Notes: generated by a model from the sequence alone, not told the origin. Shown: positions 18,480-27,099, counted from the stretch's first letter. The stretch is DNA of 64,000 nucleotides from Selenomonas sputigena (GCF_026015965.1 NZ_CP110383.1:1677501-1741500), one strand, 5' to 3'. Numbers and translations are program-made.

Positions 18480-18537
18480 GAAAAATTTCCTCCTTAAAAT
18501 ACAATACAAAAACAGAAAGGAACCATCCCTGTCACTT

Positions 18538-19296
18538 TCAATGCTCCCCGCCTGCGCGGATGGCTTCCGCCGCATCAAGCAGAGCACCGCCCTCGCTCAT
18601 GGCGTTGACGCCGTGTCCATGATCTTCTCCCTCACTTGCATGGAAAGAATTTGACAGGTACGCTATCGAAAGCATTGTAAAAATGACGGCCTGCACCATA
18701 CCGATGAAGATACTGAAAGCAAGCCAGAGGACGGACGGCACAGGCATCCAAATCGGCAAGAGCTTCAGCAGGATGATGATGAGTATCTCGCCTGCAAGGA
18801 TGTTGCCGAATAGACGAAAGGCCAGAGTAATGGGCTTCGCTAATTCCTCAATGATATTAAGGATGACGAAGACGGGTGTTGGCTGAAAGAAGTGCTTGAT
18901 GTACTTCATGCCTCCCATATAGAGGCCCAGGCCATGCACCAAGGCGACGACAAAGAGCGCAAGCCCCAACGTGGTGTTCAAGTCATTCGTCGGCGACGCC
19001 ATCTTCGGCACGAGGCCGATCCAGTTGGAAACCAAGAGAAACATGAACAAGGTGATGATCATTGGCGCGAGCCAGCGACCTTTCGGTCCGAGCGTCGCAT
19101 CCATCTGCTCATGCAGCCACACGACGACCATCTCCAGCACATTCTGCCAGCCCGAGGGAATGAGCTGCAAATTGCGCGTCGCGAGAATCGCGATGAGAAG
19201 GACGACCGCCATGGTGATCCATGTCATGATCAAGGTTTCCTCATTGAAGGTCATGCCGGCGAACTGAATAACTTCGCGAACACCGATTTCATGCAT
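18538..19296 (-). CDS. atpB: F-type ATP synthase a subunit
   Basis: The 252-residue membrane stator carries the essential helix LAFRLFGNILAGEILIIILL, with the conserved arginine facing the c-ring glutamate. It also carries the final SIFIGMVQAVIFTMLSIAYL helix. The N-terminus (MHEIGVREVIQFAGMTF) is short. An unusual acidic, histidine-bearing tail (SEGEDHGHGVNAMSEG and beyond) extends about 30 residues past the last helix. ATG 19296 has GGGAGGT eight bases upstream. It follows atpI by 84 bases. Confidence 0.96.
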   Translation of the reverse strand: MHEIGVREVIQFAGMTFNEETLIMTWITMAVVLLIAILATRNLQLIPSGWQNVLEMVVVWLHEQMDATLGPKGRWLAPMIITLFMFLLVSNWIGLVPKMASPTNDLNTTLGLALFVVALVHGLGLYMGGMKYIKHFFQPTPVFVILNIIEELAKPITLAFRLFGNILAGEILIIILLKLLPIWMPVPSVLWLAFSIFIGMVQAVIFTMLSIAYLSNSFHASEGEDHGHGVNAMSEGGALLDAAEAIRAGGEH

Positions 19297-19380
19297 GTTT
19301 AACTACCTCCCTTTCGGATAAATCTCGGAGAGGGCCGAAAAGCATCTCCCCGGAAAGCGCGGATTCAGTCCGCCTTTCCC

Positions 19381-19758
19381 TTATCGGTCTTTTTCGAGTG
19401 CGAGCAGCATGATGTGGAGCATCGTCACGACGTAGCATAGGGCAAAGCCCGAAACCACAGTGAAGAACACCTCGGTCGAGATCTGCACAGCAGCCCAGAA
19501 CACGATAAAAATCGTGACGAGCCGCAGAACGAATCCCTGCTGCATCTCGCGCTTGGCGCGTTCGGCGGTCAGCGTCGTGCTCCGCCATGTGCGCCATACG
19601 AGATTCCACAGACAGACTGCCGCCGCCAGATAGCCGATGAGCCATGCGCCAATGAGACCCGCGCGTCCGCTGGCGGCGAACGAAACGAGCGCCATGAGCG
19701 CAAAGCCAAGAAGCCATGCAGCGAGCCGCTTCGCATATACCGATAAGACTTCCCTCAC
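19381..19758 (-). CDS. atpI: ATP synthase subunit I (AtpI)
   Basis: The 125-residue protein has four hydrophobic helices, as expected for AtpI, a non-essential assembly factor that helps form the c-ring and may aid magnesium supply. Helix 1 is LAAWLLGFALMALVSFAASG and the last ends GFALCYVVTMLHIMLLALEK. The GTG at 19758 was chosen because GGAGG lies five bases upstream; a TTG six codons earlier would place that ribosome site inside the gene. It is the first gene of the atpIBEFHAGDC block, after a 520-base AT-rich gap from atpZ. Confidence 0.85.
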   Translation of the reverse strand: MREVLSVYAKRLAAWLLGFALMALVSFAASGRAGLIGAWLIGYLAAAVCLWNLVWRTWRSTTLTAERAKREMQQGFVLRLVTIFIVFWAAVQISTEVFFTVVSGFALCYVVTMLHIMLLALEKDR

Positions 19759-20281
19759 ATATTCCTCCTTCGGCAAAAAAGCGCCGTGGTGCGAATATCA
19801 TTGTAAGAAATCGCTGAACATCTCAGCATTCCCAAACCGCCGCATCATTTTCTTTAAGGAACCACTGATAAATTCAGTGTTTCCTTAAAAAAACCTTTGC
19901 AGCTATTTTACTGTTTCGACAAAAGAAGCCATTCCCCTGCCGAAAACAAGCGGAAATCGCCATAAAATTAAAGAATGATAAAATAGTTAAAAATAGACAG
20001 CAATTATATAAACAATATCTATCTTTTTATAAATAAATAATCAATATAAATTATAGCAAAGTTCATAAATTCATCTTGTCAATATTCGCAGCAGAGACTC
20101 ACCTTGGCTTCTCTCTTTGCAGCGACGAAATGGCAAGCATTTTCCGCTATACGAAAGCACGACGTTATACCTATGTATCGCAGAAAAGAGAGATACACTT
20201 AAGCATCTTTTAAGTTTTCTTGAAAAATTTTCTTATTTCTATATTCCTTCATGCACCGCGCGAAAACTGCCCGCGACATCG
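19759..20281. other. AT-rich intergenic region upstream of atpI with a palindromic mini-element
   Basis: About 520 bases without a convincing gene on either strand. The middle (19960-20080) is very AT-rich, unlike the surrounding coding DNA, and probably holds the atp operon promoter, although I could not fix one -35/-10 pair. The only clear structure is the palindrome at 19853-19889. No riboswitch or tRNA was recognised. Confidence 0.6.
19853..19889. repeat. Short palindromic element (16-bp arms)
   Basis: TTTAAGGAACCACTGA (19853-19868) and TCAGTGTTTCCTTAAA (19874-19889) are complementary with one mismatch around TAAAT. The same terminal sequences, further apart, recur at 35557-35625, suggesting a small mobile or repeated element. 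Confidence 0.6.
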
Positions 20282-20518
20282 TCAGCGCATACGGCGCACG
20301 CGCCGATAGACGGAAAAGAGGGCGAGCGGAAACCCCACGAGGATTCCCGCAAAGATTCCCTTGTGTCCCAAAGAGAAGGCCTCATCCACCAGGCTCCCCG
20401 CGTACATGCAAACGCCGAGAACGGCGCAGAAGAAGATACCGATGCCACTCAAAAAGATGTAGGCATCGAGCGCTTGACGGAACGCACCTTTTTCCTTCGG
20501 CGATGTTTGCCGTTCCAT
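20282..20518 (-). CDS. atpZ: AtpZ/AtpI family membrane protein (ATPase gene 1)
   Basis: The 78-residue protein has two membrane helices separated by a short loop (AYIFLSGIGIFFCAVLGVCM, then GHKGIFAGILVGFPLALFSV) and a basic C-terminus (YRRVRRMR). This is the pattern of the AtpZ/AtpI (ATPase_gene1) family that precedes atpI in many Firmicutes and is linked to magnesium or calcium transport. The ATG at 20518 shares one base with the wecB stop (TGATG), so it is translationally coupled to wecB. A TTG two codons upstream is an alternative start. Separation from atpI by about 520 bases means it may be co-transcribed with wecA-wecB rather than with the atp genes. Confidence 0.78.
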   Translation of the reverse strand: MERQTSPKEKGAFRQALDAYIFLSGIGIFFCAVLGVCMYAGSLVDEAFSLGHKGIFAGILVGFPLALFSVYRRVRRMR

Positions 20519-21675
20519 CAGCAAGCAGAGAAGATGTCGGGCTTTTCATGGGAAAGACCCGCATGGTAGAGAATCGCCTGAATGATACGGCGCGCGGCCT
20601 CACCGTCTCCGTAAGGATTGCAGGCGCCGCTCATGCGCTGGTAAGCAGCGTCGTCGGTCAGAAGTTCTTTCGCTTCTCGATAGACGTGCTCCTTATCCGT
20701 ACCGACGAGACGCACCGTCCCCGCTTCCACGGCTTCGGGCCGCTCCGTCGTATTGCGCAGCACGAGCACTGGCTTGCCTAGCGCCGGCGCCTCCTCCTGC
20801 ACCCCCCCTGAATCCGTAAGAATGAGGTGCGACCGCGCCATAAGGTTTGCGAACGGCTCGTAGTCCAATGGATCGATGAGGTGGACGCGATCAAGGCCGC
20901 CGAGTTCTTCGCGGGCGACTTCGCGCACCTTAGGATTCTTGTGCATAGGGAATACCGCTTCAATGTCGGAAAATTCCTCGACAAGCTCCTTGAGCGCCTT
21001 ATAGACGTGGCGCATCGGCTCGCCGAGATTCTCACGCCGATGCGTCGTCACGAGCACGATGCGCCGCCCTCCGCCGCCGAGGCCGTCGAGCAGCGCATCG
21101 TCGAAGGAAAAATCCTCACGCACCGTCTGCTGCAGGGCGTCGATGACCGTATTGCCCGTGACGAAGATGCGGTTTTCATTCACGCCCTCGCGCAGAAGAT
21201 TCGCCTTTGCCGTCATCGTCGGCGCAAAATGGAGGTCGGCGATCGCTCCCGTGAGCTTGCGGTTCATCTCCTCGGGAAACGGTGAATACTTATCCTGCGT
21301 GCGAAGCCCCGCCTCCACATGGCCGACTGCCGTCTGATGATAGTAAGACGCCAAAGCACCTGCAAACGTCGTCGTCGTGTCGCCATGCACGAGTACGATG
21401 TCGGGCTTCTCCTTCGTGAGAACGCCATCGAGTCCAAGGAGAGCCTTCGACGTGATGTCGAAGAGCGTCTGTCCCTGCGCCATGATGTCGAGATCGTAGT
21501 CGGGCGTGATGGAAAAGAGCGAAAGCACCTGGTCGAGCATCTCGCGATGCTGCGCCGTCACGGCGACGAGCGGCGTTATCTCTGCCTCATGTTTCTTGAG
21601 TTCGAGCACGATCGGCGCCATCTTGATCGCCTCGGGGCGCGTGCCGAAAACCGTCATGACCTTGATCTTCTTCAT
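20518..21675 (-). CDS. wecB: UDP-N-acetylglucosamine 2-epimerase (non-hydrolysing)
   Basis: The 385-residue protein has the WecB/MnaA signatures: VFGTRPEAIKMAPIV at the N-terminus, AVTAQHREMLDQVL, LVHGDTTTTFAGAL, VGHVEAGLRT, FVTGNTVIDAL, and LTDSGGVQEEAPALGKPVLV with the RNTTERPEAVEAGT loop. It interconverts UDP-GlcNAc and UDP-ManNAc for surface polysaccharide synthesis. ATG 21675 follows AAGGAG at nine bases; a GTG eight codons upstream would swallow that site. It lies 67 bases after wecA and overlaps atpZ by one base. Together with WecA it points to an envelope glycan made on undecaprenyl phosphate. Confidence 0.95.
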   Translation of the reverse strand: MKKIKVMTVFGTRPEAIKMAPIVLELKKHEAEITPLVAVTAQHREMLDQVLSLFSITPDYDLDIMAQGQTLFDITSKALLGLDGVLTKEKPDIVLVHGDTTTTFAGALASYYHQTAVGHVEAGLRTQDKYSPFPEEMNRKLTGAIADLHFAPTMTAKANLLREGVNENRIFVTGNTVIDALQQTVREDFSFDDALLDGLGGGGRRIVLVTTHRRENLGEPMRHVYKALKELVEEFSDIEAVFPMHKNPKVREVAREELGGLDRVHLIDPLDYEPFANLMARSHLILTDSGGVQEEAPALGKPVLVLRNTTERPEAVEAGTVRLVGTDKEHVYREAKELLTDDAAYQRMSGACNPYGDGEAARRIIQAILYHAGLSHEKPDIFSAC

Positions 21676-21742
21676 AGGTTTGTTCTCCTTTTCCCTCACT
21701 GGAACGAACGCGTGGAAAGTGTGGCAAAAACTCCGCCCCGCA

Positions 21743-22792
21743 TCAATGCGTCTGGGCGGAATCGTTCATGCGGAAGATGCCGAGCTTCTTCGCGCCGAAG
21801 AGCACGGAGACGACGACTCCGGCGAAGATGAGGAGCGCGATGCCGCCCGAAACCTCCGTCAAAGCGACGGCGCTGAGACCCAAGAGGGCACTTATAATGT
21901 ACATTAAGAGCACCGCCTGACGCTGCGTAAAGCCGAGGTCGAGCAGGCGATGATGCAGATGTCCCTTGTCCGGCTTGAAGATCGGCACGCCGCCGCGATA
22001 GCGGCGCACGATGGCAAATGTCGTGTCCATGATGGGGAGCCCGAGCGCGAGAATCGGCACGATGAGAGCGATCGTCGCCGCGCTCTTGACAGCGCCGATG
22101 ACGGAGATGCCCGCGAGCATGAAACCGAGGAACATGCTACCCGTGTCACCCATAAAGATCTTCGCCGGATTGAAGTTGTAGAAAAGGAAGCCAATGGCAG
22201 CTCCCGCAAGCGCCGCCGTCAGCACGGCAACGAGCGCATAGCCCTGCTGCAGGGCAACGAGACAGATGGTCACAGACGCGATGGTGGCGACGCCCGCCGC
22301 CAAGCCGTCGAGGCCGTCGATGAGATTCACGGTATTCGTCAGACCGACGATCCAAAAGATCGTCGCGGGTATAGCAAGATACTCTAGGTAAAGATAATCG
22401 CCGAACGGATCGGTGATGAAGTCAATGCGCACATCGAAAGCGACGAGCACGCAGGCACAGACGATCTGCCCAAGGAGCTTGACCTTCGCGGGCAGATTCT
22501 TGTAGTCATCGATGAGTCCCAGAAGCACGATGAGAGAGCCGCCCGTCATGAGTCCTGCCAGTTCAGTCAAAACCTCATCCGAAAGCTCCCCGTAGACCAT
22601 AAAGCTGAGCATCGCGGCCATAAAGGCGATGTAGATGCCGACTCCGCCAATGCGCGGTACCGGCTTCTTATGAACCTTACGCGCGTCCGGCGCATCGAGC
22701 GCCCCCGTTTTTTTCGCAAAAAAAATGACCGCCGGCGTCACGGCAACCGCGACAACCATGGCGACGAGGAACGCCAAAACGTGATTCGGCAT
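21743..22792 (-). CDS. wecA: Undecaprenyl-phosphate N-acetylglucosaminyl-1-phosphate transferase (WecA/TagO/MraY superfamily)
   Basis: The 349-residue protein has about 11 membrane helices and the superfamily motifs: DAPDARKVHKKPVPRIGGVG (cytoplasmic loop), LGLIDDYKNLPAKVKLLGQ with the DD pair, TNTVNLIDGLDGLAAGV with the NxxNxxDGxxGL site, and the HLHHRLLDLGFTQRQAVL histidine motif. It transfers GlcNAc-1-P from UDP-GlcNAc to undecaprenyl phosphate, the first step for O-antigen-like or related glycans. ATG 22792 is preceded by AAGGGGTG. It heads the wecA-wecB-atpZ unit. The hairpin repeat copy B lies upstream. Confidence 0.93.
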   Translation of the reverse strand: MPNHVLAFLVAMVVAVAVTPAVIFFAKKTGALDAPDARKVHKKPVPRIGGVGIYIAFMAAMLSFMVYGELSDEVLTELAGLMTGGSLIVLLGLIDDYKNLPAKVKLLGQIVCACVLVAFDVRIDFITDPFGDYLYLEYLAIPATIFWIVGLTNTVNLIDGLDGLAAGVATIASVTICLVALQQGYALVAVLTAALAGAAIGFLFYNFNPAKIFMGDTGSMFLGFMLAGISVIGAVKSAATIALIVPILALGLPIMDTTFAIVRRYRGGVPIFKPDKGHLHHRLLDLGFTQRQAVLLMYIISALLGLSAVALTEVSGGIALLIFAGVVVSVLFGAKKLGIFRMNDSAQTH

Positions 22793-22889
22793 GGAAAACA
22801 GCACCCCTTTTATATACCCGCAGGACGCCTCCAAAAGCGTCACCGTTTCTTTTCAACAGCCACTCCACTTTTTCATGAACCATTGTATC

Positions 22890-22932
22890 ATGAAAGCCCA
22901 AGAAGTCAAGCCCGCAGGGCGCAGGCTGATTG
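22890..22932 (+). repeat. Dispersed hairpin repeat, copy B (partial)
   Basis: The left and central parts match copies A and C closely: ATGAAAG, CCAAGAAGTCAAGCCC, then GGGCGCAG and CTGATTG. The distal arm is replaced by the hpf terminator hairpin. It lies just past the 3' end of hpf and upstream of wecA. Confidence 0.75.
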
Positions 22933-22963
22933 AAAAGCCCGCCGGCGCGAAGCACCGGCGGGC
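22933..22963 (-). terminator. Terminator of hpf
   Basis: On the minus strand GCCCGCCGGTGC, a TTCG loop and CGCCGGCGGGC form a strong GC-rich stem followed by TTTTCAA, about 22 bases after the hpf stop. Confidence 0.8.
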
Positions 22964-22985
22964 AGTCAAACACAGAACAAAAAAC

Positions 22986-23531
22986 TTAATTTCCCGGCTC
23001 GATCAAGGCGTACTTGCCGTCCGTGCGGCGATAAACGACGTTGATCTCCTCCGACTCAGCGTTACGGAACACGAAGAAGTTGTGGTTCAAGAGGTTCATC
23101 TGCATGATTGCCTCCTGTACATCCATAGGCTTCACGACGAAGCGCTTCGTCTTCACGAGCGGGAACTCGCCTTCCTCCTCCTGTACGGGAATCGCACCCA
23201 TCTGCTGGACGGCCTCTTCTTTGAAACCGCCGCCGCGGAAACGCTTGGCAAGGCGCGTCTTCTGCTTGCGGATCTGACGCTCAAGCTTCTCGACGACGAG
23301 ATCGATGGAGGTGTACATATCCATCGTGGCCTCCTCGCCCCGGAGCAGAACACCACCCGGGATGGGCACAGTGACTTCGACAATATGGCGTCCTTTGGAA
23401 ACCGTGAGGAGCACCGAGATTTCGCCCACCTCGTCAAAATACTTCGTGATTTTGCCGACACGCTTCTCGACATAGTCCTTGAGCGATGGGGTGATCTCAA
23501 TGTTTTTCCCTCGTACCGTGAATGTGGCCAT
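22986..23531 (-). CDS. hpf: Ribosome hibernation promoting factor, long form
   Basis: The 181-residue protein is a long-type HPF. Residues 1 to about 100 form the S30AE (YfiA) domain that enters the 30S decoding site (RGKNIEITPSLKDYVEKRVG, VLLTVSKGRHIVEVTVPIPG). Residues from about 120 on form the dimerisation domain (LVKTKRFVVKPMDVQEAIMQ, then LLNHNFFVFRNAESEEINVV) that joins two ribosomes into 100S dimers. ATG 23531 was chosen over in-frame codons upstream because the family begins MxFTVRGKN. AAAGGGGAC lies upstream. The gene is single, with a terminator at 22933-22963. The long form is typical of Firmicutes. Confidence 0.95.
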   Translation of the reverse strand: MATFTVRGKNIEITPSLKDYVEKRVGKITKYFDEVGEISVLLTVSKGRHIVEVTVPIPGGVLLRGEEATMDMYTSIDLVVEKLERQIRKQKTRLAKRFRGGGFKEEAVQQMGAIPVQEEEGEFPLVKTKRFVVKPMDVQEAIMQMNLLNHNFFVFRNAESEEINVVYRRTDGKYALIEPGN

Positions 23532-23725
23532 AGTGACATGTCCCCTTTCCTGTATCTTCTGCTGTATATATTCTCTCTCCGCTCGCAAAACCCTTCTTTT
23601 GGAAAAGAATGTTTCTGAAAATTTTCACGAGGGTCATCCAATGCGTTTTCACTGGCTGCCCCTCCGCTCCACGTGCCGGCCTTCGATTTGTCTTTCAGCG
23701 ACTCGTTCCCCTCGCTTGAAAACAA

Positions 23726-23751
23726 AAGAACCGGCTCCAAACGGAGCCGGT
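23726..23751 (-). terminator. Terminator of cspA
   Basis: On the minus strand ACCGGCTCC, a GTTT loop and GGAGCCGGT are followed by TCTTTTGTTTTC. It lies about 70 bases beyond the cspA stop. Confidence 0.75.
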
Positions 23752-23823
23752 CTTTGCCAAACTTCAGAAAACGCGTGGTTCAATCAACGTTCTCTGAGGG
23801 AACACGATATGCTTTCGCGCAGC

Positions 23824-24024
23824 TTACGCCGTCTTCACGACATTGGAAGCCTGCGGGCCGCGTGCGCCTTCGACGATCTCGAATTCTACGCCCTGACCCT
23901 CAGCCAACGTCTTGAACCCATCGCCCTGGATTGCAGAGAAATGGACAAAAACATCATCGCCGTCTTCCCTCTCGATGAAACCATAGCCCTTTTCTGCGCT
24001 GAACCATTTGACCTTACCAACCAT
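23824..24024 (-). CDS. cspA: Cold-shock domain protein
   Basis: The 66-residue single cold-shock domain has the RNA-binding motifs KGYGFIE (RNP1) and VFVHFSAI (RNP2), starts [13 protein letters not shown] and ends [11 protein letters not shown]. It binds single-stranded RNA as a chaperone. The ATG at 24024 follows AGGAGGAATTACT; upstream in-frame codons do not fit the family. It is transcribed alone from a consensus promoter (24084-24112) with a leader of about 50 bases, and ends at its own hairpin. Several csp paralogues usually exist, so the letter in the symbol is nominal. Confidence 0.95.
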   Translation of the reverse strand: MVGKVKWFSAEKGYGFIEREDGDDVFVHFSAIQGDGFKTLAEGQGVEFEIVEGARGPQASNVVKTA

Positions 24025-24083
24025 AGTAATTCCTCCTGTTTCTTGGTGTGTTGCAGAACCGCGCCTGATACTCACGCAATTTC

Positions 24084-24112
24084 ATTATAGACCCTACCAT
24101 CTAATCTGTCAA
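24084..24112 (-). promoter_or_regulatory. Consensus sigma-70 promoter of cspA
   Basis: On the minus strand TTGACA (24107-24112), a 17-base spacer and TATAAT (24084-24089) match the consensus at all 12 positions. Confidence 0.9.
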
Positions 24113-24152
24113 TCAAATAGGAGGAAATGATTACGAGGACGCCATATTTTTT

Positions 24153-25250
24153 CTAAAATCTCAAGCAACGCGCCATCGCCGCGCGCACGATGCTCTCTGG
24201 CACATCGTCTCGCACGCAGACCTTGCCGATGCCTTCCATGAGCACCCAGTTGACCTTGCCGTCGACCGTCTTCTTGTCGTGGAAGATCGCCGCATAGAGG
24301 CCTTCGACCGTGCAGCCTTCGGCGAACAGTGGCAGTCCCAGACGCTCTGTCAGACGGCGCACGCGCAGGACGTCGGCATCATCGATCATGCCGAGTGCCT
24401 CACTGATGTACGCCGCACCCAAAGAACCGATGGCGACAGCCTCGCCGTGATTGTAGCGCGCATAGCCCGTTTCCTTCTCGATGGCATGAGCGATGGTGTG
24501 CCCGTAGTTCAAAATGCGGCGCAGGCCCCCTTCCTTCTCGTCCTTAGCGACAACCTCCGCCTTGATTTCGCACGAGCGCTCGACCATGAAGAGCGCCGCA
24601 TCATGCGAAAGGCGCAGTGCGTCTGCCGCATGATCTTCGAGAGCGGCAAAGAAATCTGCGTCAAAGATGATGCCATACTTAATGATCTCGCCGAGTCCCG
24701 TGCGGATCTCGCGCTCGGGCAGAGTGGCGAATGTCGCGAGATCGGCGAAAACGGCGGCGGGCTGGTAAAAAGCGCCGATGAGATTCTTGCCGAGGCGATG
24801 GTTGACGGCGACCTTGCCGCCGACGCTTGAATCGACCTGCGCGAGAAGGCTCGTCGGCAGCTGCACGAAGGGAACGCCGCGCATGTACGCCGCAGCGATG
24901 AATCCTGCGAGGTCGCCGACGACGCCGCCGCCCAAGGCGAATACGGGCGAGCGGCGATCAAGTCCCAGCTCGATGGCGTGCGTAAAAATCTCATCTGCAA
25001 CGGCAAGCGACTTCGAGGCTTCGCCTGCGGGCACGAGATGGAGCGCAGGTTCCAATCCCGCCTCGCGCAAGGCTGCCAATGTCCTCTCGCCATAAATCTT
25101 CCCGACATTCTCATCGGAGATGACGAGCGTCTTGTGCGAGAAATTCTGCGCCCTTACGAAATCGGAAATTTCCGGCAGAAGATTCTCGCCGATAAAGATG
25201 TCGTAACTCGCTGCGCCAAGTTCCACGCGCACCTTGTGCATCTCACGCAC
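24153..25250 (-). CDS. aroB: 3-dehydroquinate synthase
   Basis: The roughly 365-residue enzyme of the shikimate pathway converts DAHP to 3-dehydroquinate using NAD and a divalent metal. Diagnostic motifs are ALGGGVVGDLAGF, RGVPFVQLPTSLLAQVDSSV, GGKVAVNHRLGKNLIGAFYQ and the metal-ligand NYGHTIAHAIE, with a later NHGEAVAIG. The start is ambiguous. GTG 25250 has GAAGG eight bases upstream; ATG 25241, three codons in, has only a weak GTGAG. Either overlaps or abuts the end of aroK, so translation is coupled. It is the last gene of aroC-aroK-aroB. No terminator is visible before the cspA promoter. Confidence 0.94.
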   Translation of the reverse strand: MREMHKVRVELGAASYDIFIGENLLPEISDFVRAQNFSHKTLVISDENVGKIYGERTLAALREAGLEPALHLVPAGEASKSLAVADEIFTHAIELGLDRRSPVFALGGGVVGDLAGFIAAAYMRGVPFVQLPTSLLAQVDSSVGGKVAVNHRLGKNLIGAFYQPAAVFADLATFATLPEREIRTGLGEIIKYGIIFDADFFAALEDHAADALRLSHDAALFMVERSCEIKAEVVAKDEKEGGLRRILNYGHTIAHAIEKETGYARYNHGEAVAIGSLGAAYISEALGMIDDADVLRVRRLTERLGLPLFAEGCTVEGLYAAIFHDKKTVDGKVNWVLMEGIGKVCVRDDVPESIVRAAMARCLRF

Positions 25251-25773
25251 GAAAAACACCTTCTCTCTTCAAATAGCCGGCGATGTCGTCGACGACCTGC
25301 AGCGGTGAAAGATCGCTCGTGTCAACGCTGTAATCCGCGACATCATAAAGTTCCCTGCGCTCTGCCATGAGGTCTGCCACCGCCTGCCGGCGATCTCCTG
25401 CATCCTTTGCGTCGAGCACGGGACGATCGCCCACATGAGCCGTGCGTGCGAGCACGGCGTCGACAGAGGCCGTCAAGCAGATGATCGCACCGTTCTCCTT
25501 GAGCAGCGCCACATTCGCCGCGTCTTTGACCGTGCCGCCGCCCGTCGAAATCACGAGAGCGCGGCGCTTGGCCGTGCGCCTGACTGCCTCCCTTTCCAAA
25601 GCGCGGAAAGCCGCCTCACCCTCAGAGGCGAAGATCTCGGGAATCGAGCGCCCCGCCTCTTCCTCGATCATGCGGTCGAGATCGACGAAGGCGCGGCCGA
25701 GACGCTGTGCAAGCGCACGTCCCGTGCTCGTCTTGCCCGTGCCCATGAAGCCGATCAATACGACGTTCTTCAT
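25243..25773 (-). CDS. aroK: Shikimate kinase
   Basis: The 176-residue kinase phosphorylates shikimate at the 3-hydroxyl. It has the P-loop GFMGTGKTSTG (about 8-18), the shikimate-binding DLDRMIEEEAGRSIPEIF, the conserved GGGTV loop (STGGGTVKD) and the lid GDRPVLD. ATG 25773 follows GGAGGCGTGAG and lies one base after the aroC stop, so translation is tightly coupled; its end overlaps aroB. An in-frame upstream extension exists but lies inside aroC and has no ribosome site. Confidence 0.95.
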   Translation of the reverse strand: MKNVVLIGFMGTGKTSTGRALAQRLGRAFVDLDRMIEEEAGRSIPEIFASEGEAAFRALEREAVRRTAKRRALVISTGGGTVKDAANVALLKENGAIICLTASVDAVLARTAHVGDRPVLDAKDAGDRRQAVADLMAERRELYDVADYSVDTSDLSPLQVVDDIAGYLKREGVFRA

Positions 25774-25774
25774 C

Positions 25775-26929
25775 TCACGCCTCCTCCGTGCGCTTCTTGT
25801 ACGCTTCGACATCCGCTTTCATGTCGCCCATATTGTCGCTGTCAAACTTCTCAATAAAGGCTTCGGCGAGCACGAAGGCCGCCATCGCCTCGCCGACGAC
25901 AGAGGCGGCGGGCACAGCGCAGACGTCGCTGCGCTCCTTCGAAGCGAGCACGGGCTCTTTTTTTTCGATGTCAACGGAATGAAGCGGCTTCATCAGCGTC
26001 GGAATCGGCTTCATGACGGCACGAATGACGATATCCTCGCCGTTCGTCATGCCGCCCTCAAGTCCGCCCGCTCGGTTCGTCCTGCGCACGACGGAGTCGT
26101 TCTCGCCCAAGAACATCTCGTCGTGCGCCTCGCTGCCGGGGAGCGCTGCATAGCCAAAGCCTGCGCCGATCTCAACGCCCTTGATGGCCTGGATCGACAT
26201 CATGGCGGCGGCAAACCGCGCGTCGAGACGCCTGTCCCACTGGATGTGGCTGCCGAGTCCGAGCGGCGCACCCGCGATGCGCACCTCGAAGATGCCGCCG
26301 AGCGTATCGCCCGCCTCTTTCGCCGCGCGAATCTTCTCTTTCATGCGCTCTTCAGCCTCAGCATCAAAGCAGTTGAGTTCCGATGCCGCCTTATGCGCCG
26401 CGCCCGTCTCGCGCTTGGCTGCATCGGCGGCGACGCCGCCGATGTCGAGCACGGCGGATTCGACCGTGACGCCGAGTGCGAAGAGAAGCTCCTTCGCCAC
26501 GGCGCCGACGGCGACGCGCATCGCCGTCTCTCTCGCGCTCGCCCGCTCCAAGATGTCGCGGATGTCCTCACGCGCGTACTTCCGAACGCCCGTGAGGTCT
26601 GCGTGTCCGGGGCGCGCCGCCGTCACCTTCTCGCCGTGCGCATCGCCGAACGCCGCCATGCGCTCCTGCCAGTTCTGCCAATCGCGGTTTTCGACCGAGA
26701 GCGTAATAGGAGAGCCGAGCGTTTCGCCGAAGCGCACGCCCGAGAGAATTCGCACTGTATCCGTTTCGATCTTCATGCGCCCACCGCGCCCGTAGCCCTG
26801 CTGGCGACGCGCCAGGTCACGGTTGATGTTTTCCAATCTCAGCGAAAGCCCCGCTGGAATGCCCTCCAAGATGGCTGTCAAAGACGGACCGTGCGATTCG
26901 CCCGCCGTCAAAAAACGCAATGTGCTCAA
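25775..26929 (-). CDS. aroC: Chorismate synthase
   Basis: The 384-residue FMN-dependent enzyme makes chorismate from EPSP. Signatures are FLTAGESHGPSLTAILEGIP at the N-terminus, RRQQGYGRGGRMKIE, RPGHADLTGVRKY, ERASARETAMRVAVGAVAK, and NRAGGLEGGMTNGEDI near the C-terminus. The start is TTG at 26929, which gives MSTLRFLTAGESHG, the usual family start; no strong ribosome site is visible. The gene leads the aroC-aroK-aroB block. AroA and the upstream DAHP synthase are not in the window. Repeat copy C lies immediately upstream, beyond the end of pilO. Confidence 0.95.
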   Translation of the reverse strand: MSTLRFLTAGESHGPSLTAILEGIPAGLSLRLENINRDLARRQQGYGRGGRMKIETDTVRILSGVRFGETLGSPITLSVENRDWQNWQERMAAFGDAHGEKVTAARPGHADLTGVRKYAREDIRDILERASARETAMRVAVGAVAKELLFALGVTVESAVLDIGGVAADAAKRETGAAHKAASELNCFDAEAEERMKEKIRAAKEAGDTLGGIFEVRIAGAPLGLGSHIQWDRRLDARFAAAMMSIQAIKGVEIGAGFGYAALPGSEAHDEMFLGENDSVVRRTNRAGGLEGGMTNGEDIVIRAVMKPIPTLMKPLHSVDIEKKEPVLASKERSDVCAVPAASVVGEAMAAFVLAEAFIEKFDSDNMGDMKADVEAYKKRTEEA

Positions 26930-26980
26930 TATGATTTCCCACTTTCAAAAATATAACCTTCCAACTTTATTTAGTCTACT

Positions 26981-27071
26981 ATGAAAGTCCAAGAAGTCAA
27001 GCCCAAAGGGCGCAGACTGATTGGATAACTTTCGTTAAGGGCGGCGCACAATTAGGAAGCGTCCCCTGTGC
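26981..27071 (+). repeat. Dispersed two-hairpin intergenic repeat, copy C
   Basis: Hairpin 1 (26983-27033) pairs GAAAGT with ACTTTC, CCAA with TTGG, AGTC with GACT and GCCC with GGGC. The following GGGCGGCGCACA block and a weaker second hairpin (27046-27071) match copies A and D. It sits between the pilO stop and the aroC start. Confidence 0.82.
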
Positions 27072-27099
27072 ACCCCTAAAACATCTGCTGAGGAGACGT

